Of a stretch of 64,000 nucleotides of DNA, positions 11,065 to 23,003 are shown in pieces. Within the stretch, counting starts at the first letter, position 1, and each line of letters starts with the position of its first letter. The DNA comes from Patiria pectinifera (lineage: Eukaryota; Echinodermata; Asteroidea; Valvatida; Asterinidae): NCBI GenBank assembly GCA_029964075.1, contig CM057150.1:4441717-4505716 (forward strand), in the 5' to 3' direction. The notes under the pieces are model-generated. The model had not been told where the DNA came from, did not search any database, and saw nothing but the letters and a program-made list of their open reading frames with translations. The translations under genes were made by a program, and so were the position numbers.

Positions 11065-12050
11065 GTAAGTGGGCTCTGACATTTTTCAGGAAACTTCATA
11101 CTTACGAGAAAGGTACATGGTGTCAGAAGTGTTATTTGTTATTATAAAAACAGGAAACGTAATAACAAGAACGCTTATATCCCTGCACACCAAAAACATC
11201 ACGCATATAGACTCACAAAGCGGTATCTTGAAGATTGCTATCAATTACAAATATATAGAAAGTCCATAGTCAAGTGGTTTTTAAGTTTTGTACACGGTCC
11301 CATACTCGGACTTTTATCAACACAGATTATTTTATCAGTAAAAGCAATGACCATTGCACTAACAATTCGCGTTCCGTAACGGATTTTATGCGCATGGCAT
11401 GTACCTACGTTTGAACAGCCAACGAGATGGCTGCCGCGGGTCCCGTTTCCCGGTAAAGAATCGATTCGTACATGCGTCCGGGTAATGAGTATCGATTCGG
11501 TTTAATTCGGTTTGGGTGCGGGAACCGCGGTATGTGCATCACCCGAGAGGTGGGATCGATCACTGCGTCTGTCTCGGTAATGAATATCGACTGTGGTTGG
11601 AATTCGGTTTTTTGGTTGAATACCGAACTCTGCCGTGGCGCGCACTCGCCCCGCAGTGCAGTATGTGGAGAGCCACAGTGGTCCTAACTTTCCATCTAAT
11701 GTTTACAATACGCTAGTGAATCGCCAGGCGCGATTTGAGGGCAGGTATGCTCGCATGTACTGGCCTGTAGGGTTAAGTTTGAGGAGGTTGTAGCAGAGCC
11801 CGCATCGCGTATACCGAACACGTAGACAATCAAGTTCACTCGGGCCAACTTCACATTCACATGCCGCTCGATACTCCTGCACTATTACACAAGTCGTATT
11901 TCAATCAGGGGATATCATGTACATGTATGTCTGCGTGTGCTTAAACGCGTGGATAGAATGACTCGCATGTTTTGATGTAATTTGCTTTTAGCTATCGTTC
12001 ACACCAGCAGACGACGACCGCCGCACATGGCCGCACGTATACGTATACTG
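11065..12050. other. No gene recognised
   Basis: No gene is recognised. A GGTAATGA(G/A)TATCGA motif occurs at about 11480 and 11577, hinting at a decayed 97-bp duplication. CpG-richer sequence lies from 11400 to 11700. Confidence 0.45.
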
Positions 12051-12335
12051 TCACACCTTTAGAACATTACTGTCCTCGCGCTGAAACACCTCTTTTTTAA
12101 TTTCTAGCAGGTAGTCCGGCTGCTTGTGTACGCACTCGCACTCGCACTGTCTACACAACGTGGAGTGTTTTGCCGGCGAGTATAGGACAGCGAACTGAAC
12201 TTCGACTTCAAACGCGGTAGACGGATGTCCTCTAACGCCCACGTGGGTCCAGTCAGCGCGAGACGGATTCCTGGCAGGCGCTTCGAGTTCGCGATTCACA
12301 CATGTCTCTTTTACCAAAATAGCTGATTGTCCTGA
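12051..12335 (-). CDS. Candidate exon, unknown protein
   Basis: The minus-strand frame is open for about 95 codons and ends at a TGA at 12051-12053. The last codons read AAG/GTGTGA, so an alternative reading is a donor site at that point instead of a stop. Upstream, TTTGTCATTCAG is a plausible acceptor near 12335. The product includes RADWTHVGVRGHPSTAFEVE and a cysteine cluster, CRQCECECVHK, and third-codon positions are GC-rich. The only initiation codon near the start is TTG, so an internal or terminal exon is likelier than a complete gene. No family is recognised. Confidence 0.22.
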   Translation of the reverse strand, partial: SGQSAILVKETCVNRELEAPARNPSRADWTHVGVRGHPSTAFEVEVQFAVLYSPAKHSTLCRQCECECVHKQPDYLLEIKKEVFQREDSNVLKV

Positions 12336-12885
12336 ATGACAAATCAGTCGTTTGCTTTATTTAGACTGCCATGCCTAACTGTTCACCGTAAGGAATGAAT
12401 TTTCACTAACGCGCAAATATGTTTTAAGTTCGTTTGCGCATGGCTTGCGTGAATAGAGGAAAGAGTGACGACATGAGTTTTGTTCAAAGCTAAACGTCTG
12501 GAGCTCGTGGCCTGAATGTCAACACCGTTAACGATTCTCTTGAAGAACATTCATGGACTGCATTTCAACAAAACTGAATACCCGTTCGAATGTCTGATCC
12601 TACCGGCGGCCAGAAATCGCACTCTATGCACCTGTATGACTTTGTTGGAATGTGTATGTTTTGTAAAGGTAGCTACAAGGAATCCCCAGCTTGCAAGTAT
12701 TTAACTTGAACACCTGTCGAGGTACAAATGTGCTCAACAGATTGTTTCTTGGAGAACAATCCAGCGTGCAGCCCACTGCTTCTCAGTATCTCCGATGGAG
12801 ACATTGTTTTCACTAGGACACCTGTGATCTATGCATCTGTGGCTGTCCGGCTCCCTTCACAAAGACCTTCTTTACACAACTTCAG
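12336..12885. other. No gene recognised
   Basis: Short overlapping frames are open in all three + frames between 12516 and 12913. None is distinguishable from chance. Confidence 0.4.
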
Positions 12886-12986
12886 TACCTTTAGTTTCGG
12901 CAGCTGTTGGTAACATCTGGAATAATTTACAAGTCATTGAGGACCAGTCCATCACCCGACAGTACGATTTCTTTTCTTGGATGCAG
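12886..12986 (+). CDS. Candidate exon with strong donor
   Basis: The donor CAG/GTAAGG (GT at 12987) is close to consensus. The preceding frame, read as PLVSAAVGNIWNN then ITRQYDFFSWMQ, is open back to 12823 or beyond. The acceptor at 12884-12885 (CTTCTTTACACAACTTCAG) is pyrimidine-rich. The exon ends in phase 0. If real, it belongs to a + strand gene whose next exon would lie beyond the MITE at 13375-13641. No homologue is recognised. Confidence 0.22.
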
Positions 12987-13374
12987 GTAAGGTAAAGATG
13001 TGTGTGTATGCATTTCATAACTGTCGTCCAACGTCAACACTTGTAGGGTGGATATGTGGTATGCCGCGCACGTTACATACGGTACGGGAGCGTGTGGGAC
13101 AGTGCAACACTCAACTCTTTTTGGGACGTGTGTTTCTGGATACCTACACCATCGTGGTTACGAACACTGGTATTGACAGCTGATTGAGAAAGCAGAATGA
13201 ACAACGTTATCGCTCCACCCTTGTATCAGTTTTGCTGATTGGTACATCATCAAAGCTTATACTTTGTAATAGTCTTCATCTTTTAATGATTGTTTTTTTT
13301 TCCCCTGTGACATTTATGCCAACGCATGTACGTGTAGTTAAGAAAGCTTGGCGTTGGCTTGGAGTCAAGTCAGC

Positions 13375-13641
13375 CGTGGGCGTCGCCAGGATTTTTTCTA
13401 GAGGGGGGCAAAAAAAAAAATTGCAAAAAAATGCTTGTTTCTCTCAACACATTCTCGATTTATCAGTTTTAGAGGTAGGCACGGACATTTTGCCCCCCCC
13501 CCCTACTCATTAAATTTACACCACTTTGTCTTCGCGCCTCTTTTTTTTTTCTTTCTTTTTTTTTCTTCCTTTTTTTTTTGGCTTTTTCCAGGGGGGGCAA
13601 GTGCCCCCCATTGCCCGCCCCCCCCCCTCGCGACGCCCATG
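13375..13641. mobile_element. hAT-type MITE with 8-bp target duplication
   Basis: Terminal inverted repeats GTGGGCGTCGCCAG (left) and CTCGCGACGCCCATG (right) flank G/C homopolymers, a T-rich core and no coding potential. The octamer AAGTCAGC occurs on both sides (13367-13374 and 13642-13649), the 8-bp duplication expected of hAT-superfamily transposition. Open frames crossing it are artefacts. Confidence 0.8.
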
Positions 13642-13878
13642 AAGTCAGCTGCTTAACAGGGATTATGTGCAAGCGTGCAAGCATGATAAAAATCATATCG
13701 TATCGAATGGTGCGAAATTCCCGGTGTGAGTATCGGGGGGGGATATGTAAAAAAAATATATGGGGAAAATATGGCAAGTGTTCAAGGCGGAAATTAACAA
13801 GCACACCTTAGTGTCATCTGTGCGGGTTGCCACACTTTCCTTGTTTGGTTTAAAGAAACCAACACACATGCCCTGCAG

Positions 13879-13995
13879 TGAAGCATCAACCAGGGCATTT
13901 AATTTCCACGCGACGACAAATGAAAGACATTATCCAGGAATTAGATCCGACCGTCGGATTTCATGTCTCGATCATGAATATCACTCGGTACTCGA
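13879..13995 (+). CDS. Candidate exon, unknown protein
   Basis: Bounded by CCCTGCAG (acceptor, AG at 13877-13878) and CTCGA/GTAAGC (GT at 13996). The frame reads KHQPGHLISTRRQMKDII then QELDPTVGFHVSIMNITRYS, and stays open to 14105, so the donor could be unused. Joining to 12886-12986 in phase would need the alternative acceptor after 13883. Evidence is limited to splice sites and composition. Confidence 0.2.
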
Positions 13996-14674
13996 GTAAG
14001 CACATAGGCGGTGAAATGACCATTTCGAGTTTCTGCAGTGAACACACGCGATTGATTGAGACGATAGTCTTTGTCTCCAATCTCTGGTCAAGTGAATATT
14101 GTTAATTACGGCCCCGTATTATAGATTCGACATATACCTGAACTTTTTTTTCCGAAGAAAATGTCATTCTCAGAGCCGGCATCTTCCAGGTCACACTCTT
14201 TAAATGTCAGATTTAATAAAATTTGACAAGAAAATATTTAAGCTTGACGTTGCATTTAGGGATAAACATAATATCTGTCAAATTAGCTGTGCGTCTAGAC
14301 TGTTTGTTTTTAGGAGAATGCGTGCGTTTGTGTGTGTGTCCATTAAAAATTAACGTTGTTTCCGTTTCCAAAAAGTAGAGAAAACCAGTCGGTATTTCAA
14401 CTAAAAGACTTAGTTAAGGAGCCTTAAAATCATGAGCGTGGTTGCAGTATAGGTTTATAATTGAATAAAGACGAAAGTAAGGGTTTTGGAGAAAAAACAA
14501 CTTCTCGTATCCCTTCTGCCCCGTATGCTATATTCTTAAGTGTTCGTATATTCAAATTATAATTAAGTGGTTTGCATATGTGATGATTGGCGCTATTTTT
14601 GAATTGTATAAGCTATACGAGATATCATATAACTACCATTATTCTCGCACCATTAGGCCATGGTGTCATTATCA
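13996..14674. other. No gene recognised
   Basis: AT-rich DNA with no recognisable gene. 14667-14674 (CATTATCA) is the left target-site copy of the next element. Confidence 0.5.
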
Positions 14675-14984
14675 CAAGGGCGGATCCAGGGGGGGGCCAA
14701 AGGGGGCCATGGCCCCCCCCCCAAACGAAACCAATTTTTTTTTTTTATGTGACATCGCAATAAAGGCAGGCAATGAGTACACCACCATCTTTTCCTCAAA
14801 AAAACATTGGTTAAAGTGGTCAGAAATTGCCTCAGATCGCACCACAGAGCATCTAGAATCCAAAATTTTTTCGGGGCCCTTAAGCGGGCCCCGAACCCCA
14901 TGCCGTAATTTTTTTGACCCACTTTTTTAGGTGACCAAAATTTTTTTTTGGCCCCCCCAAAATTGTGTTCTGGATCCGCCCTTG
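14675..14984 (+). mobile_element. hAT-type MITE, family GGGCGGATCCAG, copy 1
   Basis: This 310-bp element has terminal inverted repeats CAAGGGCGGATCCAG and CTGGATCCGCCCTTG. It contains G/C homopolymer blocks and no transposase. It is flanked by an 8-bp duplication, CATTATCA, at 14667-14674 and 14985-14992. A second copy in opposite orientation lies at 17009-17307 and matches over the whole length. The 8-bp duplication and termini point to a hAT-type mobiliser. Confidence 0.9.
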
Positions 14985-15899
14985 CATTATCATGAAGACA
15001 GCCGGTTAATAGTGTGAATGGCACAATCATGACCGGGAAATGATGGCATAATAACAACGGTGATATCAATCATCCCACTGCGGTAAGTGATGGCAAAGTG
15101 CCGAATGAAATAAGCGATCCATCAACATTTACTTCGGGTGTAGATACGGTATAGCGGTTTTTTTCTTCTTTTCAAATCAAGAAATGGTGGGCATTGTGAT
15201 GGTTATTAATTGGAATCCAGAATGGGTTGATTTAAATAGATTGATTGTGGTGGGTATGCGTGTCTCCCACGCTCTTTTGTGAAAAGAGACGAGGAATGGG
15301 CGGAGCAAAACTCTGCGGAGGCGGTTAGTTATATCAGTACGGCAATTTTATTGTAGGTTTATGTCGTGTGTACAAAAATAGTGATAGGGCTTTGTGTGAT
15401 TAGCTGTATATTACGCCGAGTAAAACAAAAGTTTCTCACCCGGGCTTTTTAAAAATATAAGACAGAACGCGGGGCCCCCTTTTTTTCTCAAGTATGCGGA
15501 TTTTCCAAGATGGCGGATTGATTTTCTCGACTTTTTTGATGGTACAAAATGATGTCCAAAGGAGCCGTTACCCTTTCTACATAGTTACAATTTTGTTGGA
15601 AACAAATTAAAAAGACAATAGGCCTATACTGACAAGATATTTGCAAAATATAGTGCAAATGTATGAATAAACAAATTGGAGGCGGGCAGGGAAAATGTAG
15701 CGGGGGGACACACGAAACTAGTTTATAATTGTTACTTGGCCTTAAAAGAGGATTATATGTCGTGTTTTGTCACTTTGCTGTACCACTAATGTCACCTGAT
15801 CATGTAATGTTTTTGAATTCCTAAAATCATGAATAACTTTTAATTTTTGAGAAAAGTGCTTATTCTGAAAGCGTCTATAGGAAACTGTGGTCTTTCGGG
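14985..15899. other. No gene; YY1-like site at 15505-15516
   Basis: No coding sequence is recognised. CCAAGATGGCGG at 15505-15516 matches the YY1 core promoter motif and lies about 395 bp upstream of the candidate first exon at 15900. Confidence 0.4.
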
Positions 15900-16080
15900 A
15901 TGGCTGCACTTTCCTCGCGTTTTCTACGTGAAATCCTACCCGGATGCCACATTGGTCGCAGAGCTACAGATTTAGCCGACATTTTTGCCAGTGTAAACCA
16001 AAGTCCCGGCAGCCTCAACTTAATAAGCATCGATTCGAGATGGTTAGGGCAGCAAAGGTTCTTTTCTTTTTTAAGTCGGG
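15900..16080 (+). CDS. Candidate first exon, possible mitochondrial presequence
   Basis: ATG at 15900 opens a frame whose N-terminus, MAALSSRFLREILPGCH then IGRRA, is rich in Arg, Ser, Ala and Leu without acidic residues until residue 14 onward, as in mitochondrial targeting peptides. A strong donor, GGG/GTAAGC (GT at 16081-16082), would end the exon after 60 codons. The unspliced frame runs to 16139. A YY1-like motif upstream fits a promoter. No downstream exon could be identified. Confidence 0.25.
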
Positions 16081-16139
16081 GTAAGCAAGTGCACGGCTCC
16101 TGTTTCAGTGATCTGCATTGGGCGATAGGGGCCTTGTAA

Positions 16140-17008
16140 GGGGGTAGAGTGCTGTAGCCAAGGACTCAATTGGAAAGAACTGGTGAACAGAAAGTAGCGT
16201 TTGGCAAATTGCTCAGCAGAACATTAACAGATTGGCCTAACTATTCACCCGCAGTACACGTCACAACATTGCATTTTGGCAGGGAATCTGCTTTTGTGTT
16301 TGAGCGTCACAGGCTTTTGTGCTGATCATGTTTGCGTGTGTTGAGCTGCATTATGAAATGTGTTCTCGGTCTTTACAATATATGTGTGGTGTGTGTGGCT
16401 TTTACAGTTAAAGGAGGAAATCATTATTTCACAGTCCCCCTTTCCTATATATAGATTACATCGAAAGGAAAAAACCCGGGAGGCTCAAAATGTCAAACGT
16501 TATGCTAGGTTCACACATTCCTGATTTTTAAGCCGAATCGCCACGAATAGCAATTCTTGAGTACATGTACAATCGGGGAATGGTTCTTGGCTGCTTCGGG
16601 ATGATTCTGATAGTTCGGTGAAAGAAAGAACAATTTTGAACATGTTTAAAATGTCGGGATGATTTGGGAACCAATTTCAATTCTTGGTTTATTCTAGTTG
16701 TATTCCTAACTTATTTTGGATATTCTTGCAACATTCTGGATATTTTAGCATTCTTACGAGTTTCGTTGAGTTATTTTTTGGTGTTAACAGTCCAGTATCA
16801 TGCCGACTCGAGCATTAGCGGAAAACAATCTTGTCTGATGTGTTAAACATCTTGATACCTCTCTTAATGTCAGTCTTTGGAGGTGATTCTTTGAGGTTAA
16901 TTCTTCAGTATCATATCTTCCTAACGCCGAATTATGTGAAATTATGAGCATCTGTTTTATCTTCTCCTTTACACGAGGAGCGCTTTTTCGTTGAAAGCGC
17001 ACGTACCG
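16140..17008. other. No gene recognised
   Basis: AT-rich DNA with nothing identified. 17001-17008 is the left target-site copy of the next element. Confidence 0.5.
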
Positions 17009-17307
17009 CAAGGGCGGATCCAGAACACAATTTTTGGGGGGGTCAAAAAAAGATTTGGTCCCCCAAAAAAGTGGGTCAAAAAAAATACGGCGTGGGGTTC
17101 GGAGGGCCCCGAATTTTTTTTTGGATTCTAGGTGCTCTGTGGTGCGATCTGAGGCAATTTCTGACCACTTTAACCCATGTTTTTTTGAGGTAAAGATTGT
17201 GGTGTACTCATTGCTTGCCTTTATTGCGATGTCACATAAAAAATGGTTTCGTTTTTTTTGGGGGGGGGAGGCCATGGCCCCCTTTGGCCCCCCTGGATCC
17301 GCCCTTG
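17009..17307 (-). mobile_element. hAT-type MITE, family GGGCGGATCCAG, copy 2
   Basis: Reverse-complement copy of the element at 14675-14984, with the same CAAGGGCGGATCCAG ends. The flanking octamers ACGTACCG (17001-17008) and ACGTACCA (17308-17315) differ at one base, a slightly decayed 8-bp duplication. A 183-codon minus-strand frame runs through it and is not a gene. Confidence 0.9.
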
Positions 17308-18995
17308 ACGTACCATCAAGACACAAAATAAGCATTTGTGGTCAGTGAAATTGACAACGATTTCAACTATTTACCGAGTGGGTATTAAGGCGATGCCGTG
17401 ATTACGCTCGGCTACAACCTTTGAAGTTGGGCGCTTTGCACCTCAAGCAAGGCGCCGAATAAAAAGACGGACTCTTCTCGGAAGTCAGTTTTGCAAGCGA
17501 AGATCGGGCATCGTCACTCGACAATGAGCGCGTCCTGTCCCGCGACATGGTCTGGACAATTGCCGGAAAATTGGCAGTAAGAGAACCATTCAAGACGTGT
17601 TCATACTTCGAGTCGGCTCTGCTCATCTGGCTCCCGGTCCCTGAAGAAATAAGGAAAGAGACCCCGAGAAACAGTCTGTCATTTCCATCCAGATTGGAAT
17701 GCAATCCTCCTGCTTTCAATTTCCGAAATGCCGGCCCGGATTGTGCATTTCTATTATTGCCGAATTCGCCTCTCCGTGTCTCGCTTTTCTTTTTTTAAAT
17801 TGATTGGAAGACCTTGGCTGATGGTACTAGCTAGCCATCTGTTTGCAACCCGTTGCTGTGTTTTTTTTTCTCTGCTCCAAACTTTGCCAGTTGGTTTGGG
17901 TCCAGCGCAAATATTTGACTCTTGTATAACGACGTTAATAGTCTGATGTCCGTTGTAATACATTCCGGAGCATTCTGTCTCGAGTTCATTCAGAGAAAGA
18001 GTTCAATGTCGTGCAGGATTCCCAATGTATTTCTTTCTCTTTTTTTTTCATGTTGAAGCAGTCATTGACACAGTCATGAACTTGGTATAACCTAAGTCTG
18101 AATCTATTCCATTGGGTATATTATTCCAATCAGTTATGCTGTCTCGAGGTCGATATTAACCTTAGTTTAATGCTAGAATGCCATTGACTTTTTTAAGCTG
18201 CACATTATAGCGTAGCTTTAAAGCAAATTCAACCGCAAAATATTTGTCCTTTCCAATTTGACGTTGATGTTCGTTTCATGAAGGTTCTGCAATCCATAAG
18301 CGTCTCAGGGTAAGAGGATAACGAAAGAGGAAAAACGGAAGGATGAGAGGAAGCAGAGATTTCCATTGTTAACACCGTGTTATAGGCTTTTTGGTAACAT
18401 GAAATCATTCATTTCACGTTCGCAAAAGCAGCATAAGCATATGTGATGGAAATGCCACGTACTTAAAGCAGTTGTCTACATCATAAATGAACAACGTCAA
18501 AAGAAATATTGAAGGTCAGTCGCTCAATTTTTGATTGTTATGGACATCAATCGATACCAACTAATTAACTGATATTTCGGCTACTTGTTTCATCGAACCA
18601 ATAGCACGTTTTGGTAAACACGATATACATACATCCACAGAGAAACACTTTAGGTCAAAAATAGCTTCGTTATCAAATATTGACACGTACCAGGAGCTCA
18701 AATAATTACTCTTTCGTTGTATGCCGTATCCAACAGAAAAGTGCAATCGAGGTGTATGTACACATTATTGTTGACTTAATTTGAAATGGATCTAGATGGC
18801 AGCTTTCGACTCCTATATGTCTAAGGACATGTTGTGTTTATCATTTAGATGTAACCAGTAGGCAAACTGCACGTCCCGTCAGTCGTTTTAATTTCAAGAA
18901 ATTATTTCTTCTGCAGGACAAAGTGTATTCATTTGAGTCAAAGGTCCCAAGCAAAAAAAGGAGAAGTGTTAAAATTAACACAATGTGCTATTGTT
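17308..18995. other. Unannotated; two weak open frames
   Basis: A CpG-rich minus-strand frame (about 17790 to 17402) encodes a Ser/Arg/Lys-rich product with no good start and no known domain. On the + strand, 18198-18309 is open between TTTTTTAAG and AGG/GTAAGA, and would encode about 37 residues including CPFQFDVDVRFMKVL. Both are compatible with chance. Confidence 0.3.
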
Positions 18996-19200
18996 GCAGT
19001 CAAATCCATCACAAGTCCGATCACAAATAAATCGCAAGCTGATTCACAAGCTGGTCAGATAAAATCTCATGTCAATTCACAAATCTGTTCACACAAATAG
19101 GCGATGAACAGAGTTCTGTCTCTGATATTGTTCTTTTTGAATAGCTTGACTTGAGAGTGGATGGGTTGTGATGGACTTGTGATTGGCTCGACTTGACTAT
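18996..19200. repeat. Degenerate TCACAAGTC repeats, foldback layout
   Basis: The left part (about 19000-19090) holds several imperfect copies of a TCACAAGTC/TCACAAAT motif. The right part (about 19160-19190) carries the reverse complement (GTGATGGACTTGTGATTGG). A related run occurs at 20490-20570. Confidence 0.55.
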
Positions 19201-19942
19201 CATGAGTCTACGCAGACCAACTCTACGAATATGGATGCTGTAAGTGTTCAAAAGGTATTATGTTGCATAGAACTGTGGTAAGAAATAATCGTTTTTGTGA
19301 AAGTAGGTACAACTGGGCACAGACATGTATTGACGTGTATATTTCCCTCAAGGCGACCCCACCCTAGTGGTTTTCGTGTAGAGATTCCTGTTTGTTTGGC
19401 TGTGTTTTAATTGTGTAATGTTAGCAAACGTTCACATGAATTTATTAAAATGGGAACCGAAAACCCGTGGACGCCATGTAAGTGACACAAACACCCATGG
19501 ACACCAAATCCCATTTAGCTTTGAAACCGTTTTTTCCCCCTTAGAATCACTACAGGTCTTCGAGGCCGAAAAACAAATAATCAGTAATGTTATCCCTCAA
19601 GAGAAATATATTTCTACCAATGCAAACAGAAATGTCCTTTAAGAGTTCAAGAAATTAGGCAAACATTTTTTTTCTCGCTAAAGCGTGGGAGTTGAAAAGA
19701 ACATACCGAGGACACTGTCCGTCTACCCGAGGCCCCGAGGGTGTTCGAGGACCCCGAGGGGTACGCTCTGCTTGCAGCTAATCCAATTACACGCTGGCTC
19801 ACATGCTGCATAGCGAATCGGGTGTACTCTAGTTCACCCCTTTGATTAGTGTGGTTCCTAAAATGCCAAACTTTAGCGTGGCCTTCTCAAAGTATGTTTG
19901 GGCGAGAGTCGTGATATCCAATCTGTAATCTAGATTGGGACT
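19201..19942. other. No gene recognised
   Basis: Nothing firm. The frame at 19418-19642 has a GTAAGT inside it and no recognisable domain. CCCCGAGGG-like motifs repeat near 19730-19765. Confidence 0.45.
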
Positions 19943-20190
19943 AAGGCAGGGGCGGATCTAGCATTCGGGAAACGGGGGGGGGGGTGTTTGATATAAAGAG
20001 TGGGGGATGAGTTAAGGAAGGCCGAAGGCACGCCTTGCTAGCTAGGGGCTCTGAAAGCATGCTCTCTGAAATTTTTTGAAATGTACCATTTGAGCATCAA
20101 TTTACGAACTTTAGCATTCCGTTAATTATTTTTTGCCCCATTTTACTAGTATAACAACATTAGTCAGCAACTGTATGGAGTATACGATTT
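19943..20190 (+). mobile_element. MITE fragment, family GGGGCGGATCTAG
   Basis: The left end CAGGGGCGGATCTAGC, a G-run, and a body including TTAGCATTCCGTTAATTA and CCCCATTTTACTAGTAT match the fuller copy at 62487-62762. The right terminus is missing or unrecognisable. Confidence 0.7.
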
Positions 20191-20489
20191 AGAGCTAACT
20201 TCGCTATAATTTTTGATTGAAACAAGAATCAATCGATTATAAATTGAAGCGATAACTCGATCTGTTTGATCGAGTGGGTTTCGCCCTTAAAACGTCTGAT
20301 CCCAAGAGGTTACTTGGTCAGTGGTAGTGAATTGTTACTTGTTGAAATTAAGCGAGAATTAATTTTAAGTAGTTTAAGGAAGGTAACGGATGGTAAACGA
20401 CATCTGCTTGTTGCTGTTTGTGGGACAAACTACGCCATAATGATCACCGTGTTAGAATGCGAATAATGTTGGGTTATACCAGAACCGTG

Positions 20490-20570
20490 GTCAATAGTCC
20501 GAACCAAATCACAAGTCAATCATAAATCAGTTATAAGTCAGTTCATAAGTATCGGAGAATGAACAATGAT
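20490..20570. repeat. Degenerate TCACAAGTC-type repeats
   Basis: Four or five imperfect copies of a 10-12 bp motif (ATCACAAGTC, ATCATAAATC, TTATAAGTC, TTCATAAGT). They are related to 18996-19200. Confidence 0.5.
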
Positions 20571-22109
20571 TTTTTGAACAACAGCAGTTTTTTTTTCACT
20601 GTTTGCTTCAATAGGTTTTTTTAAATTTTAATTTGGACTGAATCGGCATCATATATCAGGGTTGATATTTTTGAAGGGATACGTTACCATCGTTCAAATG
20701 GGTCATTCGATAAATTTAGGGCACAAAGTGTGACATTTTTCCCTAGCTGTGTTACCTCAGGACTTTGTAATTTGTCATTCAAGTGGCATTAAGATTGACT
20801 TCAAAACATGTTTTGTTTTATTTGTTGGGTAGGTAGTTTGCTATTCACAATCACTCTCGGAGGACAATTGTATTACGTAGGGCATCAGAATTATACAATC
20901 ATAGATGCAACGTTGACAGGAACAACTCAAAGTAAAACAAAATAGCTAGTTTAGATTACGATATAAGTCGGAACAATCCTCTGATACATGTTTTTATTTT
21001 TTGAGTCCGGCTACTGCCATTGCAGTCTCTGGAAATACATTTGTCAGGTCGCATTCTGAACCTAATCCTCATCAAGATGTGATGCAAGACAGAAGAGCGC
21101 AAGAACGTGATTAGAAATAGCCCCGCGTTGCTGGTTTTATCTTACGAACCCGAATCAATGCCGTACCGCCAAGGCCGTAAGTTTTACCCATCACCGCTAC
21201 CCCATCCACGGGCGGCGTTTTCTTTTAATCAGTCTTAACTAAAAGTGCAGGAGGTCCGCGAGCCGGAGGTTCTTTGAAAAAGAAACCCGGCGTATCATTT
21301 GCTCGGCGAGGATTTCGTGGGATGGGATGTGCTCGTTTTCTACTTGGATGTCTTTAAAAAGTTCCAAACCAGATTAATGTTGACAATATAGTCAGGCGCC
21401 GTCTGAAGGAACACACAACCGCCGCGCGGAAAGGAAAAACAACATGCAAATTTGTGAGGCCTTAAACGTATAATCCATCCCTTAGAAGTTTACGCGATGT
21501 AATTAATTCCCAGACTCCATGCACCGGAGGGCGATTCTAAGGCGGCGGAGTGCAGATTACACGTATCCAATCACACACGCCTCGGAGCTACCCCAAGGTG
21601 GAAATCCGATTACTAATATCACTTACAAGCCTTTATTAAATCCGGGATGACGTAGGGTGATGCCGGGAGAAGCTCATGAATTATGCATGATTGTCTTGGT
21701 TCCCGACGATAAGTGCAGTACTGCATAGTACCAACGATCGCGAGATTGAACGACTACCGAATAAGGACCGAAAGTATAAGCCGAATTTGCATAGATAAGC
21801 GCATGCGTACTAGCTCTGTTAATCTGGGCTAAAAGGATTAACGTGGCAAGTGAGGGAACCTGCACATGAATTGGATCTGACATTAAACTGTTCACCCACT
21901 CAGAAATAGAAAATCAATTTCGTAAGCCTATATACCTCCTTTAAAGTATAACCGATCACCGTGCAGTAGTTTTGTTTGCAGTCTTTTACATATACATGTA
22001 CTTTGGTAATGAATCTTCTACATAGTATTAGTTTAAACGCACTAGATTGACTGCTTTTCACCCGCTAATGTGTGCAGTTGCACGAAACTAGTGCCTTCCC
22101 GTCGACAAG
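20571..22109. other. No gene recognised
   Basis: No gene is recognised. 21100-21650 is GC- and CpG-richer with several TAAT-core motifs, which could be regulatory. This is inference from composition only. Confidence 0.4.
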
Positions 22110-22112
22110 ATT

Positions 22113-22270
22113 AACGGAACCGGTGTCATATGAAATTCGGACTCCTACGAAATCTGGTCTCTTTTACCTTATACGGACTCCAACGTCTTTAATTATCGCC
22201 ACATTGACACGCGCAACACAGCGAAGGAGTCCGTATCTCATAGAGTCCGAATGTCATACTGCACCGGTCA
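22113..22270. repeat. Imperfect inverted repeat
   Basis: ACCGGTGTCATATGAAATTC near 22121 pairs imperfectly with the reverse complement of GAATGTCATACTGCACCGGT (ending about 22269). CGGACTCC-type blocks recur inside. It is probably a decayed hairpin element. Confidence 0.5.
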
Positions 22271-22739
22271 ACCATAGAACAAAATGAATTGTGTTTCAGA
22301 AGAATAGCACTGCTGGTCTGTGGACTGTGCCCATTTATTATATTTGAAGTGCAGACCCCGTTTGTAAAAGTTACACTGTCCTGTCGGTCATCACGGGGCG
22401 GCAAAGTGATTCAAGCCCAGTTAACTCCTCGTTTACAGTGTGAGCAATTAACTCCTTGCCTGGCAAGCTTCTTTGCATAAAAAAGTTAATAAAGCTTACC
22501 ATGGAGCAAATAACGAAACCAACAAAAGACACAACATTGTACAATGTGGTTAAATTGTATCAGTGGGATAAGTTTTGTAAAAATACGGTTTACTGCAATC
22601 GATGGCGTATTAAACTGGGGACGAATTCGCGGGGAGGTTGCGGGGGAGGGTTCACACAATAGCAAGTTCATTTTTACCTCTCTCGAATTCTGAGCGGGAC
22701 CACAGGGGGTGCCCCAGACCCCGGTGGGGTGCAGTAGCA

Positions 22740-23003
22740 ATTCTAAGTGGAGGGGGGTGCATATGTCCCCCCCCCCCCGTTCAGCAGCTGATTAACGTTA
22801 GTTATAAGGATACTAGTAAATGGGGCCCAAAAAATATGGACTATTAAAGTTTTAAACATCATTGCCATAGAATGCCGGAGAAGGCGTCGTAGCTGGGTTC
22901 CAAAGTTTTTCCGGGGCATGCCCCTGACCCCCCTTCACTCAACCCCGCCCCCTTCATATCAACACCTCCCCGCACGTTTCCTGAAAGCTAAATCCGCCCC
23001 TAG
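22740..23003 (-). mobile_element. MITE, family GGGGCGGAT, reverse copy
   Basis: On the minus strand it starts AGGGGCGGATTTAGC and continues with a CAGGAAACG block, a GGGGTTGAG block, and a body ending near a C-run at 22768-22779. It resembles 62487-62762 and 19943-20190 in order of blocks. The distal end is unclear. Confidence 0.65.

Noticed and set aside
16784..17335. 183-codon minus frame
   Set aside because: It lies mostly inside the MITE at 17009-17307.
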